A stretch of 64,000 bases of DNA from Palauibacter sp965207805 (GCA_965207805.1 OZ242312.1:2728001-2792000), one strand, 5' to 3'; shown: positions 1 to 8,966, counted from the stretch's first letter. The notes: generated from the letters alone by a model not told the origin. Program-made: numbers and translations.

Positions 1-11
1 TGACAGCGCAC

Positions 12-34
12 GATAAACCGTTATCATTACGGTT
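12..34. promoter_or_regulatory. Candidate Zur/Fur operator upstream of the regulator
   Basis: GATAA (12-16), four bases, then TTATCATTAC (21-30). The block also forms an outer inverted repeat AACCG...CGGTT at 16-34. It lies 22 bases before the ATG of the Fur-family gene at 57, a position fit for autorepression. The same GATAA-N4-TTATCATTAC arrangement recurs at 525-543 ahead of the TonB receptor. The dyad resembles Fur/Zur-type sites in shape, but binding is inferred. Confidence 0.6.
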
Positions 35-56
35 CACCTGCGCGGGGGTTACTTCG

Positions 57-425
57 ATGCAACGAGATACTCGACAACGCCGGGCGATCCGCCGCGTGTT
101 CACGAACGCGGGACGCCCCCTCTCGCTTGACGAGATCCTCGAATACGGCAAACGGATCGTGCCGTCTCTCGGGGTCGCGACGGTCTACCGGAACGTGAAG
201 ACCCTGGTCGGCGAGGGATGGCTGTCGAGAGTGAAGCTCCCGGGCGGCGGGCTTCGGTACGAGTTGGCCGACCGCCCGCATCATCACCATTTCCTCTGCA
301 ACTCCTGCGATCAGGCGTTCGACGTGCCTCGGTGCCCGGACGAAGTCGAGACGCTCGCGCCGGACGGCTTCCAGGTCGACAGCCACGAACTGATTCTCTT
401 CGGCCGCTGCGTGGCGTGCGCGTGA
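57..425 (+). CDS. Fur-family metalloregulator, probably Zur-like
   Basis: A 122-residue cytoplasmic DNA-binding repressor of the Fur superfamily. Residues 1-75 form the winged helix, including the recognition-helix signature VATVYRNVKTL. A His-rich HHHHF metal-sensing stretch follows near residue 75, then CNSC, and CVAC at the C-terminal end, giving the two Cys pairs of a structural zinc site. The ATG at 57 follows a GGGGG stretch and the expected N-terminus. The gene is slightly short for the family (usually 130-150). A dyad site lies just upstream and again before the neighbouring ZnuD-like receptor, so zinc rather than iron is the likelier signal. Fur or PerR specificity cannot be excluded from sequence alone. 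Confidence 0.85.
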   Translation: MQRDTRQRRAIRRVFTNAGRPLSLDEILEYGKRIVPSLGVATVYRNVKTLVGEGWLSRVKLPGGGLRYELADRPHHHHFLCNSCDQAFDVPRCPDEVETLAPDGFQVDSHELILFGRCVACA

Positions 426-523
426 CGCGCCCCTGACCCACCCGTGCGCGTAACGGGCCTCTGACCCAGCCGCTCCCCGCAACAGCCTGGCTGGACTCCG
501 CCGGCCATCGTCTTGCTCGTTAT

Positions 524-543
524 TGATAAGTTGTTATCATTAC
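524..543. promoter_or_regulatory. Candidate Zur/Fur operator upstream of TonB receptor
   Basis: Perfect inverted repeat TGATAA-GTTG-TTATCA at 524-539, followed by TTAC. It matches the site at 12-30 (GATAA-N4-TTATCATTAC) except in the four spacer bases. It lies 48 bases ahead of the ATG at 588, in the promoter region of the receptor gene. Joint control by the adjacent Fur-family protein is an inference from the shared site. Confidence 0.62.
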
Positions 544-587
544 GCCCAAGCGCAGGCCACCCTCTCCTCCCACTCGCGCGCGGGCCC

Positions 588-2639
588 ATGACGACGTCCA
601 GACGTTTTTCCATCCTTTTTCTTTTTCTCGGGATCACCCTCGCAGGCGTGCCGGCGCGCGCCGCGGGCTCGGCGCCGGTTGCGCAGCAGGCCGAGCAGCA
701 GGCCGGGCAGCAGGCGGCGGATACCGTCGACGTGGCCTCCGAGGTCGTTGCCATCACCCTGCCGGACATCGTCGTCACGGCAGTCCTGAGTCCCACGGCC
801 GCGAGCGAGGCGATCCGGCCTTCCAGCGTCTTCTCGGACGAGACGCTGCAGCGGCAGCTCGCGGGAACCCTCGCGCAGACGGTGGAATCGGTCCCGGGGG
901 TCACGGTGACGAGCATGGGGCCGGGCACTTCCCAGCCCGTCATTCGCGGCCTGAGCGGAGACCGCATCCTCGTGCTCGAAGACGGCCAGCGGGTGGGGGA
1001 CGTCCTCAGCAGCGGCCCGGACCACGCCTCGGCGCTCGCCCCTTCCTCGGCCCGGCGGATCGACGTGATTCGCGGACCGAGCGCGATTCTTTACGGCAGC
1101 AACGCACTCGGCGGCGTGATCAACGTCATTCGGGAAGAGGTCCCGCAGGCGGTGCCTGACCGCGCGACCGGGTTCACCTCGCTCCAGGGGCAGGGGGCGA
1201 CCCGCGGCATCGGGGGGAGCAGCCAGGTCACCGTCGGCGTCACCGAGAACATCCCGCTTCGCGTCGAGGTCTCGAAGCGCGAGGGAGGGGATCTGCGGAC
1301 GCCCATCGGACGCCTGATCGGCACCCAGACCGACGTGCGGAGCGTGGCGGCCGGAACCTCGTGGGTGGACGACTGGGGCTACGCGGGCGGTTCGTTCCGC
1401 TACTTCGCGAACGACTACGGGATCCCCGGAGGCTTCGTCGGCGGCCACACGAACGCGGTGCGCACCGAGCAGGAGAGAGCCGCCGGCCGGTTTCGCAGCG
1501 TCATCCGGCCGGAGGGAGGCTTCGAGGCGATCGAACTCGATGCCGGCTACACCTGGTACCGGCACCACGAGAGGGAACCCCCGGACATCCTCGGCGCCCA
1601 ATACGATCGCGAGATCGTGAGCGGAGAGGCCCGGGCGCGGCACGCGGGCTGGGGGCCGTTCGCATCGGGGGCCGTCGGGGCGAGAGTCTCGTGGGAGGAC
1701 TTCGGATTCGGAGGCGCGCTGTACACCCCGAATTCACGGCGCAGGACGCAGGCCGCGTATGTCCTCGAGCAGATCCAGCTCGATCCGGTCACGGTCGAGG
1801 CCGGGCTACGCTACGACCGGGTCGAACTTGAACCGGATCAGGAAGACGCGTCCTCCGACATCGGGCATATCCGCGCGCGTTCCTTCGACGCAGTCTCCGG
1901 ATCGCTGGGCGCGCTCATGCGGTTGACCGGGCAGTTCACCGTCGGCGCGAGCGTGGGCCGGGCCTTCCGCACGCCGGACGTACACGAACTCTACTCGGAG
2001 GGGCCGCACCTCGCGGCCAACTCATACGACGTCGGCAACCCCTCGCTCGGGACCGAAACGGGACTCGGCATCGACGTGTTCGGGCGCGTCACGGGACAGC
2101 GCTTGAGCGCCGAGGCGACGTGGTTCAGGAACACGATCGCGGGCTACATCTTTCCGCAGGCGACGGGGGAACTCAGCCGCGTACGGCTCCCCATCTACCA
2201 GTTCGTGGGAGAGGACGCCGTGCTGACCGGCTTCGAGAGCCAGCTCGAGTGGTCGGTGCCGGACGGACTCAGGCTGGAGGCCGCCGCGTCGTACGTGCGC
2301 GGCACGATCCGCGCCACCGACGAACCCCTCCCGTTCATGCCCCCGGTCCAGGGTCGCGTGGCGATCGGCTATTCGCCGGTGAACTGGTTCGTGGAGGCCG
2401 AGACGCGGATGGCCTCGAGTCAGGAACGGACCGGGCGGTTCGAGGAACCCACCGATGGATACGCGGTCCTCGGCCTCTCCGGCGGCGTGCGTTTCACCTT
2501 CGCCGGGCGGCCGCACGTCGTAACGCTCCACCTCGACAACCTCGGCAACACCGAGTACAGGCGTCACCTGTCGCGGGTGAAGGAGATCATGCCCGAGGCC
2601 GGGAGGAGCCTGAGCGTGACGTACCGCGTCGTGTACTAG
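588..2639 (+). CDS. TonB-dependent outer-membrane receptor, ZnuD-like
   Basis: A 683-residue ligand-gated outer-membrane channel energised by TonB. The ATG at 588 was chosen because a signal peptide starts there (Arg-rich start, hydrophobic FLFLGITLAG, cleavage near ARA). The plug domain spans roughly residues 55-180 and contains QPVIRGLSGDRILVLEDGQR and a GPDHASAL segment, then the RIDVIRGPSAILYGSNALGG plug signature. The SPDHA-like segment after a GD is characteristic of the zinc receptor ZnuD and relatives. The C-terminal half is a beta-barrel ending in an aromatic residue run (VTYRVVY). A Zur-type site upstream and the adjacent Fur-family gene support zinc or a zinc chelate as substrate. 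Another metal or haem remains possible. Confidence 0.85.
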   Translation: MTTSRRFSILFLFLGITLAGVPARAAGSAPVAQQAEQQAGQQAADTVDVASEVVAITLPDIVVTAVLSPTAASEAIRPSSVFSDETLQRQLAGTLAQTVESVPGVTVTSMGPGTSQPVIRGLSGDRILVLEDGQRVGDVLSSGPDHASALAPSSARRIDVIRGPSAILYGSNALGGVINVIREEVPQAVPDRATGFTSLQGQGATRGIGGSSQVTVGVTENIPLRVEVSKREGGDLRTPIGRLIGTQTDVRSVAAGTSWVDDWGYAGGSFRYFANDYGIPGGFVGGHTNAVRTEQERAAGRFRSVIRPEGGFEAIELDAGYTWYRHHEREPPDILGAQYDREIVSGEARARHAGWGPFASGAVGARVSWEDFGFGGALYTPNSRRRTQAAYVLEQIQLDPVTVEAGLRYDRVELEPDQEDASSDIGHIRARSFDAVSGSLGALMRLTGQFTVGASVGRAFRTPDVHELYSEGPHLAANSYDVGNPSLGTETGLGIDVFGRVTGQRLSAEATWFRNTIAGYIFPQATGELSRVRLPIYQFVGEDAVLTGFESQLEWSVPDGLRLEAAASYVRGTIRATDEPLPFMPPVQGRVAIGYSPVNWFVEAETRMASSQERTGRFEEPTDGYAVLGLSGGVRFTFAGRPHVVTLHLDNLGNTEYRRHLSRVKEIMPEAGRSLSVTYRVVY

Positions 2640-2734
2640 CCGGGGCCCCGAGGTCAAGACTCCGTACGCAAATCCCGTCCAACCCGCTATGCTGAGGCGC
2701 GATTCAGGGTAGGCTCTCGACTCGGCGGGGAGAC

Positions 2735-3274
2735 ATGACGGTTTTCGAGGCTCACAGGGAAGGCTTCGCGCATGCGGAGGCGTACTGCGGCCGGGTGGCG
2801 GCGGCGTTCGCCGTAGCCGGCGGCGTCGCACTCGCGGTGCTGCTCGGGATCACGGTGGCCGAGGTCTTCTGGCGCTACGTCCTCAACGATTCCCTGCTCT
2901 GGATCGAGGACGTCTCCACGATGTCGCTCGCGGTCGTCGTGGCGGCGGCGGTCGCCTACGGGGCGCGCGAGGGCTCTCACGTGTGCGTGAACCTGATCGC
3001 GCGCTTCGCCGGCCGGCGCGTGACACGGGTCACGGACGCGGTCGCGCGGCTGCTCGGCGTGGGCGCCACCGCCGCGGCCGCGTACGCCCTGTTCGTGCAC
3101 GGCAGTTGCGGCCTTCCCTGCGGCGACGTGACCGGCAGCGTGTCGATCCCGCACCTGCCGTTCTACTACGCGCTCGGCGCGTCGCTCGCCGCCTACGGAC
3201 TGCTGCTCCTGTCCCAGCTACTCCTGGGGTTCGCGGTGTGGCACGCGGAAGACCCCAACGAGCCGGCCGAGTGA
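2735..3274 (+). CDS. dctQ: TRAP transporter small permease (DctQ)
   Basis: A 179-residue inner-membrane protein with four hydrophobic helices (about residues 25-50, 65-85, 105-125 and 145-170), the layout of DctQ subunits of tripartite ATP-independent periplasmic transporters. EVFWRYVLNDSLLWIEDVS matches the family's FxRYVFxxSLxWxEE signature. GGGGAG before the ATG at 2735 is a good ribosome site. The stop codon overlaps the start of dctM by one base (TGATG), which indicates coupling. The substrate is unknown; the binding protein is encoded after an intervening permease gene. Confidence 0.9.
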   Translation: MTVFEAHREGFAHAEAYCGRVAAAFAVAGGVALAVLLGITVAEVFWRYVLNDSLLWIEDVSTMSLAVVVAAAVAYGAREGSHVCVNLIARFAGRRVTRVTDAVARLLGVGATAAAAYALFVHGSCGLPCGDVTGSVSIPHLPFYYALGASLAAYGLLLLSQLLLGFAVWHAEDPNEPAE

Positions 3275-4581
3275 TGGACGGGACCGGCATCGCCCTCGTG
3301 GGCTTCCTCGCCCTCTTCGTTCTGCTCCTCATCCGGGTGCCCGTGGGGCTAGCGATGCTGGTCGTCGGCATCGGCGGAATCGCCGCGATCCGTCCGGGCG
3401 CCGTCACGGCGGTGCTGGCCGGCGAGATTTTCGCCGTGGCCTCGCGGTATCCCCTCACCATTCTGCCGCTGTTCATGCTGATGGGGAACCTGGCCGTCGT
3501 CTCCGGGATGAGTCAGGACCTGTACCGCGCGGCCCACAGTTGGCTCGGCCGCTTCCGGGGCAGTCTCGCATCCGCGTCGATCGTCGCCTGCGCCGGATTC
3601 TCGGCGCTCTCCGGTTCGTCGCTCGCCGCCGCGCTCACCATGGGCCGCGTGTCCCTGCCCGAGATGCGGCGGTTCCGGTACGACGACTCGCTCGCGACCG
3701 GGGCCATCGCCGCCGGCGGAACGCTCGGCTTCCTCATCCCGCCCTCGGCGGGACTCGTCATCTACGGGATCGTCACCGAAGAGAGCATCGGCCGCCTGTT
3801 CATGGCCGGCGTGATGCCGGGGATCGTGCTCACGCTGCTCTTCGTGCTCACCGTCTGGATCGTCGTCCGGCGCGATCCGGACAAGGCGCCGCACGCCACG
3901 ACGTCCGTTCCGTGGCGGGAGCGCCTCCGCGCCACCGCGAGCGCCGCGTGGATCGTGGGCATCGTCATCGTGACCATCGGCGGGATTTACGCCGGCGTCT
4001 TCTCCGCCATCGAGGCGGCCGGAGTCGGCGCGTGCCTGACGCTCGTCGCGGCCTGCGTGCGGCGGGCGCTGAACCGGAAGACTGTGATCGACGTCGTCAA
4101 CGGCACGCTGAAGGCGAGCGGCACGGCCTTCCTCATCCTGTTCGGCGCCTTCGTGTTCAAGGTCTTCCTCGGACTCACCGGAATCGCGTTCGTCGCGGCG
4201 GAGTGGGTCGGCGAACAGGGGTTTTCGGGCGCCCAGGTCGTCATGCTCGTGCTGCTCATGTTCATCGTACTCGGCACGTTCCTGGACGGGTTCGCGATGC
4301 TCGTGCTGACCGTTCCCCTCGTACAGCCCATTCTGGAGTCGCTGGGCGTCGACATGATCTGGTTCGGCGTGATGATCGTGATCACGCTCGAGATGGGACT
4401 GATCTCGCCGCCCGTCGGGCTGAACATCTTCGTGGTCAAGGGCGTCGCCCAGGATGTGCCGGTGCGCACGATGTTCCGCGGCATCCTGCCGTTCTGGCTC
4501 GCGATGCTGGCGGCGCTGATCCTGATCGCGCTCTTCCCGCACATCGCGACGTTCCTGCCGAACGCGATGTACGGGTCCTAG
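3274..4581 (+). CDS. dctM: TRAP transporter large permease (DctM)
   Basis: A 435-residue inner-membrane subunit that carries the sodium-driven transport step of TRAP systems. It has about 12 hydrophobic segments. GGTLGFLIPPSAGLVIYG and a late VVITLEMGLISPPVGLNIFVV segment match the two pseudo-repeat signatures of DctM. The true start is the ATG at 3274 overlapping the dctQ stop, not the longer upstream frame. Length is typical (about 430). The pair with dctQ is certain; the cognate binding protein is probably DctP at 6425. Confidence 0.93.
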   Translation: MDGTGIALVGFLALFVLLLIRVPVGLAMLVVGIGGIAAIRPGAVTAVLAGEIFAVASRYPLTILPLFMLMGNLAVVSGMSQDLYRAAHSWLGRFRGSLASASIVACAGFSALSGSSLAAALTMGRVSLPEMRRFRYDDSLATGAIAAGGTLGFLIPPSAGLVIYGIVTEESIGRLFMAGVMPGIVLTLLFVLTVWIVVRRDPDKAPHATTSVPWRERLRATASAAWIVGIVIVTIGGIYAGVFSAIEAAGVGACLTLVAACVRRALNRKTVIDVVNGTLKASGTAFLILFGAFVFKVFLGLTGIAFVAAEWVGEQGFSGAQVVMLVLLMFIVLGTFLDGFAMLVLTVPLVQPILESLGVDMIWFGVMIVITLEMGLISPPVGLNIFVVKGVAQDVPVRTMFRGILPFWLAMLAALILIALFPHIATFLPNAMYGS

Positions 4582-4650
4582 ATTGAAGCCACTGCGCTCG
4601 GGACAAGACTCGCGATCAGGGGAGAAGATGGACGCACGGGAGTCCGGCGC

Positions 4651-6423
4651 TTGAGGCGACGCGCCAACGAGGACCTGCGCTATGAGGTCGAGGACCGGAT
4701 GCCGCGGCCGGTTGCCGTGGGTCTCGGCCTGCAGCTCGCGGCGATGGGCATCAACGGCGTCGTGCTGATGCCGACGATCGTGTTTCGGGCGGGCGGCGCG
4801 GAGGAACTCGTGTTCTGGGCGGTGTTCGCCTCCGTGCTGGCCTGCGGCGTGGCCACGATCCTCCAGGGCGTGCGGGCGCGACGGATCGGCGCGGGGTACG
4901 CGCTGCCGCACGTCAGCTCGGCCATCTTCATCGCGGTCTGCGCGGAGGCCCTGATTCGGGGCGGACCAGGGCTGCTCGCCACCCTTGTCGTCATCTCGGC
5001 GCTCGCCCAGGCGGCGTTTTCCGCGCGGCTCTCGCTCCTGCACCGGGTGCTCACGCCGGTCGTCACGGGGACGGTGGTCATGCTCCTTCCCGTCACCGTG
5101 ATGCCGATCCTCTTCGGCATGATCAACGAGTTGCCGCCCGGAGCCCCCGTGCCGGCCGGGCCGGTGAGTGCGATCGTGACGATCGTCGCCATCCTGGCGG
5201 TTGCGCTCCGGACGAAGGGGACGTTGCGCCTCTGGGCGCCCGCCATCGGCATCGTCGCGGGTTCCCTGGTCGGCGCGGCCTTCGGCATCTACGACACCGC
5301 CGGCGTGGCCGACGCCGGGTGGATCGGCATCCCGCCCGGCCGCCCGCCGGTGCCGGACGTCGGCTTCGGCCCGGAATTCTGGGCGTTGATCCCCGCGTTC
5401 CTCTTCGTGGCGCTCGTAGGCACGACCAAGTCCGTCGCCGTCGCGGTCGCCGCCCAGCGCGTGTCATGGCGCCGGCCGAGGGCGGTCGACTTTCGCGCGG
5501 TGCAGCGCGCCGTGGCCGCGGAAGGCGCCGGAAACCTGCTCGCGGGTTTCGCGGGAACGATGCCCAACACGCTCAACGTGAGCGGCGTGGCCGCCATCGA
5601 AGTCACGGGCGTCGCGGCGCGCCGGGTCGGCGTCGCGGCCGGACTCGTCTTCTCCGTCCTCGCCTTCGTCCCCAAGGCGCTCGCCGTCATTCTCGCCATT
5701 CCCGGCGCCGTAGTGGCCGCCTCCATCGCCGTGATCATGGCGACGCTGTTCACCGTCGGGATGCGCGAAGTCGCGCGGAGCATCGACGCGAACCCACGCA
5801 ACGGCCTCATCGCGGGCGTCTCGTTCTGGACGGGCGTCGCCCTCGAGTTCGACCTGGTCTTTCCCGCCTATTTCGCGGAGTTCGCGGGCGGGCTGTTCAG
5901 CAGCGGGTTGACGTCGGGCGGCCTGGTGGCGCTGCTGCTCACGGGGCTGACCGCACGGCGGAAGCGCCGGCTCCGGGGCACGCTCGATCCGGCCGAACTG
6001 CCCCGGATCCGGGAGTTCATCCAGGCGTTCTCGGCACGGCACGGGCTCGCGGCGGTCAGGGACCGGCTCGAAGCCGCAGGCGAGGAGGCGCTGCTCACGC
6101 TCCTGGAGTCGCGGGAAGCGGCGAAGCAGGCGGGCGCGGCGGAGGGAACGCCGGACGAGGGGAGACACGAACTGCTCCTGACCGCGAGCGAGGAGGACGA
6201 CGAGGCCGTGCTGGAGTTCCGGGTGGGGGCGGCGGACAGCGACGACCTCAATCTCCAGGATCGCCTCGCGTGGCTCGAGGCGAACGCCAGGGAGACCGAG
6301 GTGGAGCAGGAGATCTCGCTCCGGCTGCTCAGGCACCTCGCCTCCTCCGTCCGTCACCAGCAGTTCCACGACGTGGACATACTGACCCTCCGCGTGTCCG
6401 CCGTCCCCGAACGGGGGCCCTAG
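4651..6423 (+). CDS. NCS2-type (SLC23) permease with C-terminal ATPase-like extension
   Basis: A 590-residue membrane protein. Residues 1-440 resemble nucleobase/ascorbate transporters: the N-terminal RYEVEDRMP block, then about 12-14 hydrophobic segments including a GTMPNTLNVSG motif like the family's NTFSQNVG region. Residues 450-590 are soluble. RIREFIQAFSARHGL followed by AAGEEALLTLLE resembles the start of an RsbW/histidine-kinase ATPase fold, but the usual N-box Asn is absent. The TTG at 4651 was chosen because it retains the conserved RYEVEDRMP; ATG 4699 would remove most of it. The gene sits between dctM and dctP and starts two bases from the latter, so it is part of the TRAP operon. 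Substrate unknown; the extension's role is inference. Confidence 0.75.
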   Translation: MRRRANEDLRYEVEDRMPRPVAVGLGLQLAAMGINGVVLMPTIVFRAGGAEELVFWAVFASVLACGVATILQGVRARRIGAGYALPHVSSAIFIAVCAEALIRGGPGLLATLVVISALAQAAFSARLSLLHRVLTPVVTGTVVMLLPVTVMPILFGMINELPPGAPVPAGPVSAIVTIVAILAVALRTKGTLRLWAPAIGIVAGSLVGAAFGIYDTAGVADAGWIGIPPGRPPVPDVGFGPEFWALIPAFLFVALVGTTKSVAVAVAAQRVSWRRPRAVDFRAVQRAVAAEGAGNLLAGFAGTMPNTLNVSGVAAIEVTGVAARRVGVAAGLVFSVLAFVPKALAVILAIPGAVVAASIAVIMATLFTVGMREVARSIDANPRNGLIAGVSFWTGVALEFDLVFPAYFAEFAGGLFSSGLTSGGLVALLLTGLTARRKRRLRGTLDPAELPRIREFIQAFSARHGLAAVRDRLEAAGEEALLTLLESREAAKQAGAAEGTPDEGRHELLLTASEEDDEAVLEFRVGAADSDDLNLQDRLAWLEANARETEVEQEISLRLLRHLASSVRHQQFHDVDILTLRVSAVPERGP

Positions 6424-6424
6424 A

Positions 6425-7426
6425 ATGACGCGCGTGAGGCCGATGCTCGTCCTCGGACTGCTGTTCGCGGGCGGATGCGGGGAAACGTCCGACGCGGGCG
6501 GCACCCGGGAGCTGTCGCTGGCGCATTTCCTGCCGGCGGATCACGTCCTGACCGATGGCGTGTTCACGCCGCTCGCGGAGAAGCTCGCGGAGCTTTCGGA
6601 CGGCCGACTCACCCTCCGGCAGTTCCCCGCCGGGGCGCTGAACTCGTCCGCGCCGGCGCAGTACTCGATTCTGCTCAGCGGCGTGGCCGACATCGCCCTC
6701 GCGATTCCCTCCTACACCGCCGACCGCTTTCCGATGACCGACCTCATCGGCTACCCCGGCATCTGCAAGAGCCCGGAGGACTGCACCGAGGCCCTGCTGC
6801 GCGCCCGGTCCGTTCTGGAGCGGGAGTACGAAGCGAAGGTGCTGGGGATCTGGGCCACGTCGGCCCCCGTGCTGCTCACGCGCGACACGCCGGTGCGGAC
6901 GCTGGAGGACATTCGCGGGCTCAAGATCCGGGTCTGGTCGCGGAGCGCGATCCCGTTCGTGGAAGCGCTCGGCGCCAGCGCGGTCATGCAGCCGGCCACG
7001 GTCGTCCACCAGAGTCTGACCACGGGCGTCATCGACGGCGTCGGCATCGCGCCTTCGGGAATCGCCGCGTTCCAGTTGCACGAGCCCGCCGTCTACCTGA
7101 CGAACTGGCTCCCCGCGTCCGGACTGCCGTTCGTGCTGCTGATGAACCAGGGGGTCTACGACGCCCTGTCCCCCGAGGAGCGAGGCTGGATCGACGAAGC
7201 CGCGGACACCGCCATGTCCATGGCCGGCGGCGCGGCGTACGGGCGCGCCGGCGCCGAGGGGCTGCGGCTGGCCGTCGAGGCCGGCGTCGAGATCATCGAC
7301 CTTCCCGAGAGCGAGAGGCGCCGCTTCGAACAGGCGATCGCCTCCGTCCGCGAAGCGGGGCTCGCCCGCCAAGTCGGCGACATGACCGCCGGCGAGGTCA
7401 TCCGCCTCTTCCGCCCCGTCCCGTAG
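6425..7426 (+). CDS. dctP: TRAP transporter substrate-binding lipoprotein (DctP)
   Basis: A 333-residue periplasmic binding protein. The N-terminus has a hydrophobic LVLGLLFAGGC lipobox, so it is probably lipid-anchored. LSLAHFLPADHV and the central LKIRVWSRSAIPFVEALGASAV segment with its conserved Arg match DctP-family folds, in which that Arg binds the substrate carboxylate. QSLTTGVIDGV is the usual VYxALQxGxVDG region. It starts two bases after the permease stop and closes the operon, so it probably feeds DctQM. The natural substrate, probably a carboxylate, is not identifiable. Confidence 0.88.
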   Translation: MTRVRPMLVLGLLFAGGCGETSDAGGTRELSLAHFLPADHVLTDGVFTPLAEKLAELSDGRLTLRQFPAGALNSSAPAQYSILLSGVADIALAIPSYTADRFPMTDLIGYPGICKSPEDCTEALLRARSVLEREYEAKVLGIWATSAPVLLTRDTPVRTLEDIRGLKIRVWSRSAIPFVEALGASAVMQPATVVHQSLTTGVIDGVGIAPSGIAAFQLHEPAVYLTNWLPASGLPFVLLMNQGVYDALSPEERGWIDEAADTAMSMAGGAAYGRAGAEGLRLAVEAGVEIIDLPESERRRFEQAIASVREAGLARQVGDMTAGEVIRLFRPVP

Positions 7427-7474
7427 GCGCGCGCCGGACCGCCCGGGGAGCGCCGATTGCCCGGTTGGTGACCC

Positions 7475-8830
7475 TCACGCCGCCCTTAGCGGGGTCTCGT
7501 CGTACTGTCCCCAGAGGACCCAGAGGGCCCAGTCGAGGTCGAGGGGGTCGCCCTGCCAGAGGCTGGTCGCCGTCCAGGGATCGATGCCCTTCTGCCGGTG
7601 CCAGTTCCCGAGGCCCGCATCGGTGGTTCGGGGCGCCCTGACGTCCTCATTGGCTGGAGGCACTGCCGGGACCACGCGACCCGTCGGATCGCGGAAGCGC
7701 GCTGCGCTCGGGGCCGCGCCCAGCGCCGCGCCCGCCTGCCCCATCTCGACGCGCCAGCCGCCCTCGTGCACGGCTTTGTGGTGGAACCGGCACAGGAGGA
7801 TCAGGTTGTCGAGCTTCGTCTCGCCCCCCTCGGACCATGGGATGGCGTGATGCGCCTGCGTATAGCGCGAGCCGCAGCCCGGGAAGCGGCAGCCCCCGTC
7901 CCTGACGTCGAGCGCCTTGCGCAGCCGCCACCCGACCGTCCGCTGGCGGCGGCCCACGTCCAGCACCGAGCCGTCCGGCCCGCGCTTCACCTCCACGACT
8001 TCCGCGTCGGACGCCAGTCGCCGGGACGTTCCCGCGGGAACGTATGAGCCCTCCTCCGTGGCGAGGATTTCGGGGCCGCCGGCCACGGTGTGGACTACCA
8101 GTTGGACCTTCGCCTCGGCGCGATCCTCGAGCCACGCCCCGAGCGCGTCGTGGCGCCGCTCCGACGGGGTTGGCCGGAGTCCGGGCGGGGTCGGCGGGGT
8201 CGGCTCGCCCGTGGCGGCTTCGGCCTCGCGCTCCATGGCGCGCTCCTGTCGATAAAGTTCGTCGCCGGCCGCATCCAGCGTCTCCATGAGCAGGGCGCCC
8301 ACCTCGGGCAGGAGCAGCCCCCGAACCTCGTACATGCCGTCAGCCGTCAGGTGCACCGTCAGGTGACGACGGTCCGCCAGCTCCGCCATCTCCGGCGTGC
8401 CCGCCAGCTCCGCGACGGCCGCGTCGGCCCTCCTCCAGGCGCGCACGAGACGCTCCACCTGGCTCGCCGTGTGGTGGAGGGCGAACTCCACCAGTCGCGC
8501 CTCGTTCTCGGGCGTGGCCATGCGCGTCAGGGCCCGGACCTTGGACCAGGAGAGCCGCCCCTTTTCCATCTCGGCCGACGTCAGGGACAGGTCGGCAAGG
8601 CGCCGGGCCGCCCGCAGCCGCTCGCGGGCCGCGCCGAGGGAGATCCCGGCGCGCCAGTTGAGCCAGTGGGCGCATGAGCGCCAGCCGCTCCAGAGTTCCT
8701 CCTCATCGTAGCGGCGCAGTAGCGTGAGGAGCCGGTACAGGGCGGCGTCGATGTGGGCGCAGAGTTCGGCGATCTCGTCGCCGACGGGGTCGCGGTTCAA
8801 GACGGCGGGAGCGTCGGGCGTGACAGGCAT
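7475..8830 (-). CDS. HNH endonuclease with DUF222 domain
   Basis: A 451-residue protein of the DUF222-HNH group, common in actinobacteria and scattered elsewhere; its cellular role is unsettled. The N-terminal 250 residues carry the helical DUF222 region (SGWRSCAHWLNWRAGISLG). The C-terminal part has a Cys-containing HNH site: GCRFPGCGSRYTQAHHAIPW, then TKLDNLILLCRFHHKAVHEG, with the His-His, Asn and His positions present. An 18-bp palindrome lies inside the gene (8026-8043) and encodes YVPAGTS between the two domains, as if inserted in a linker. ATG at 8830. It converges with dctP. Confidence 0.88.
   Translation of the reverse strand: MPVTPDAPAVLNRDPVGDEIAELCAHIDAALYRLLTLLRRYDEEELWSGWRSCAHWLNWRAGISLGAARERLRAARRLADLSLTSAEMEKGRLSWSKVRALTRMATPENEARLVEFALHHTASQVERLVRAWRRADAAVAELAGTPEMAELADRRHLTVHLTADGMYEVRGLLLPEVGALLMETLDAAGDELYRQERAMEREAEAATGEPTPPTPPGLRPTPSERRHDALGAWLEDRAEAKVQLVVHTVAGGPEILATEEGSYVPAGTSRRLASDAEVVEVKRGPDGSVLDVGRRQRTVGWRLRKALDVRDGGCRFPGCGSRYTQAHHAIPWSEGGETKLDNLILLCRFHHKAVHEGGWRVEMGQAGAALGAAPSAARFRDPTGRVVPAVPPANEDVRAPRTTDAGLGNWHRQKGIDPWTATSLWQGDPLDLDWALWVLWGQYDETPLRAA
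8026..8043. repeat. 18-bp palindromic repeat, copy 1 (inside HNH gene)
   Basis: ACGTTCCCGCGGGAACGT, a perfect palindrome. This copy is within the HNH gene, where the minus strand reads Tyr-Val-Pro-Ala-Gly-Thr-Ser without disturbing the frame. Further copies lie at 8967, 11269, 22235, 36822 and 50403. Confidence 0.9.
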
Positions 8831-8966
8831 GGCGTTCTCTTCCGAATCTCAGGGGTGAAGGGGCATGAGCGTGCACCGTTTGCGACTCCGGTTTCATACC
8901 CCAATCTTCGGTAAATGTTCGGTGTCCATGTCAACGTAGTCTCAACGGCGGTTCTCGACTCCCGAG

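Noticed and set aside
3349..5043. A 564-residue minus-strand open frame
   Set aside because: Antisense shadow of DctM and the NCS2 permease, with no recognisable domain.
8026..8043. Palindrome as a LexA-type SOS box
   Set aside because: LexA sites of the GAAC...GTTC type have the half-sites in the opposite order (here GTTC...GAAC), and the positions inside genes and between convergent genes do not fit repression.
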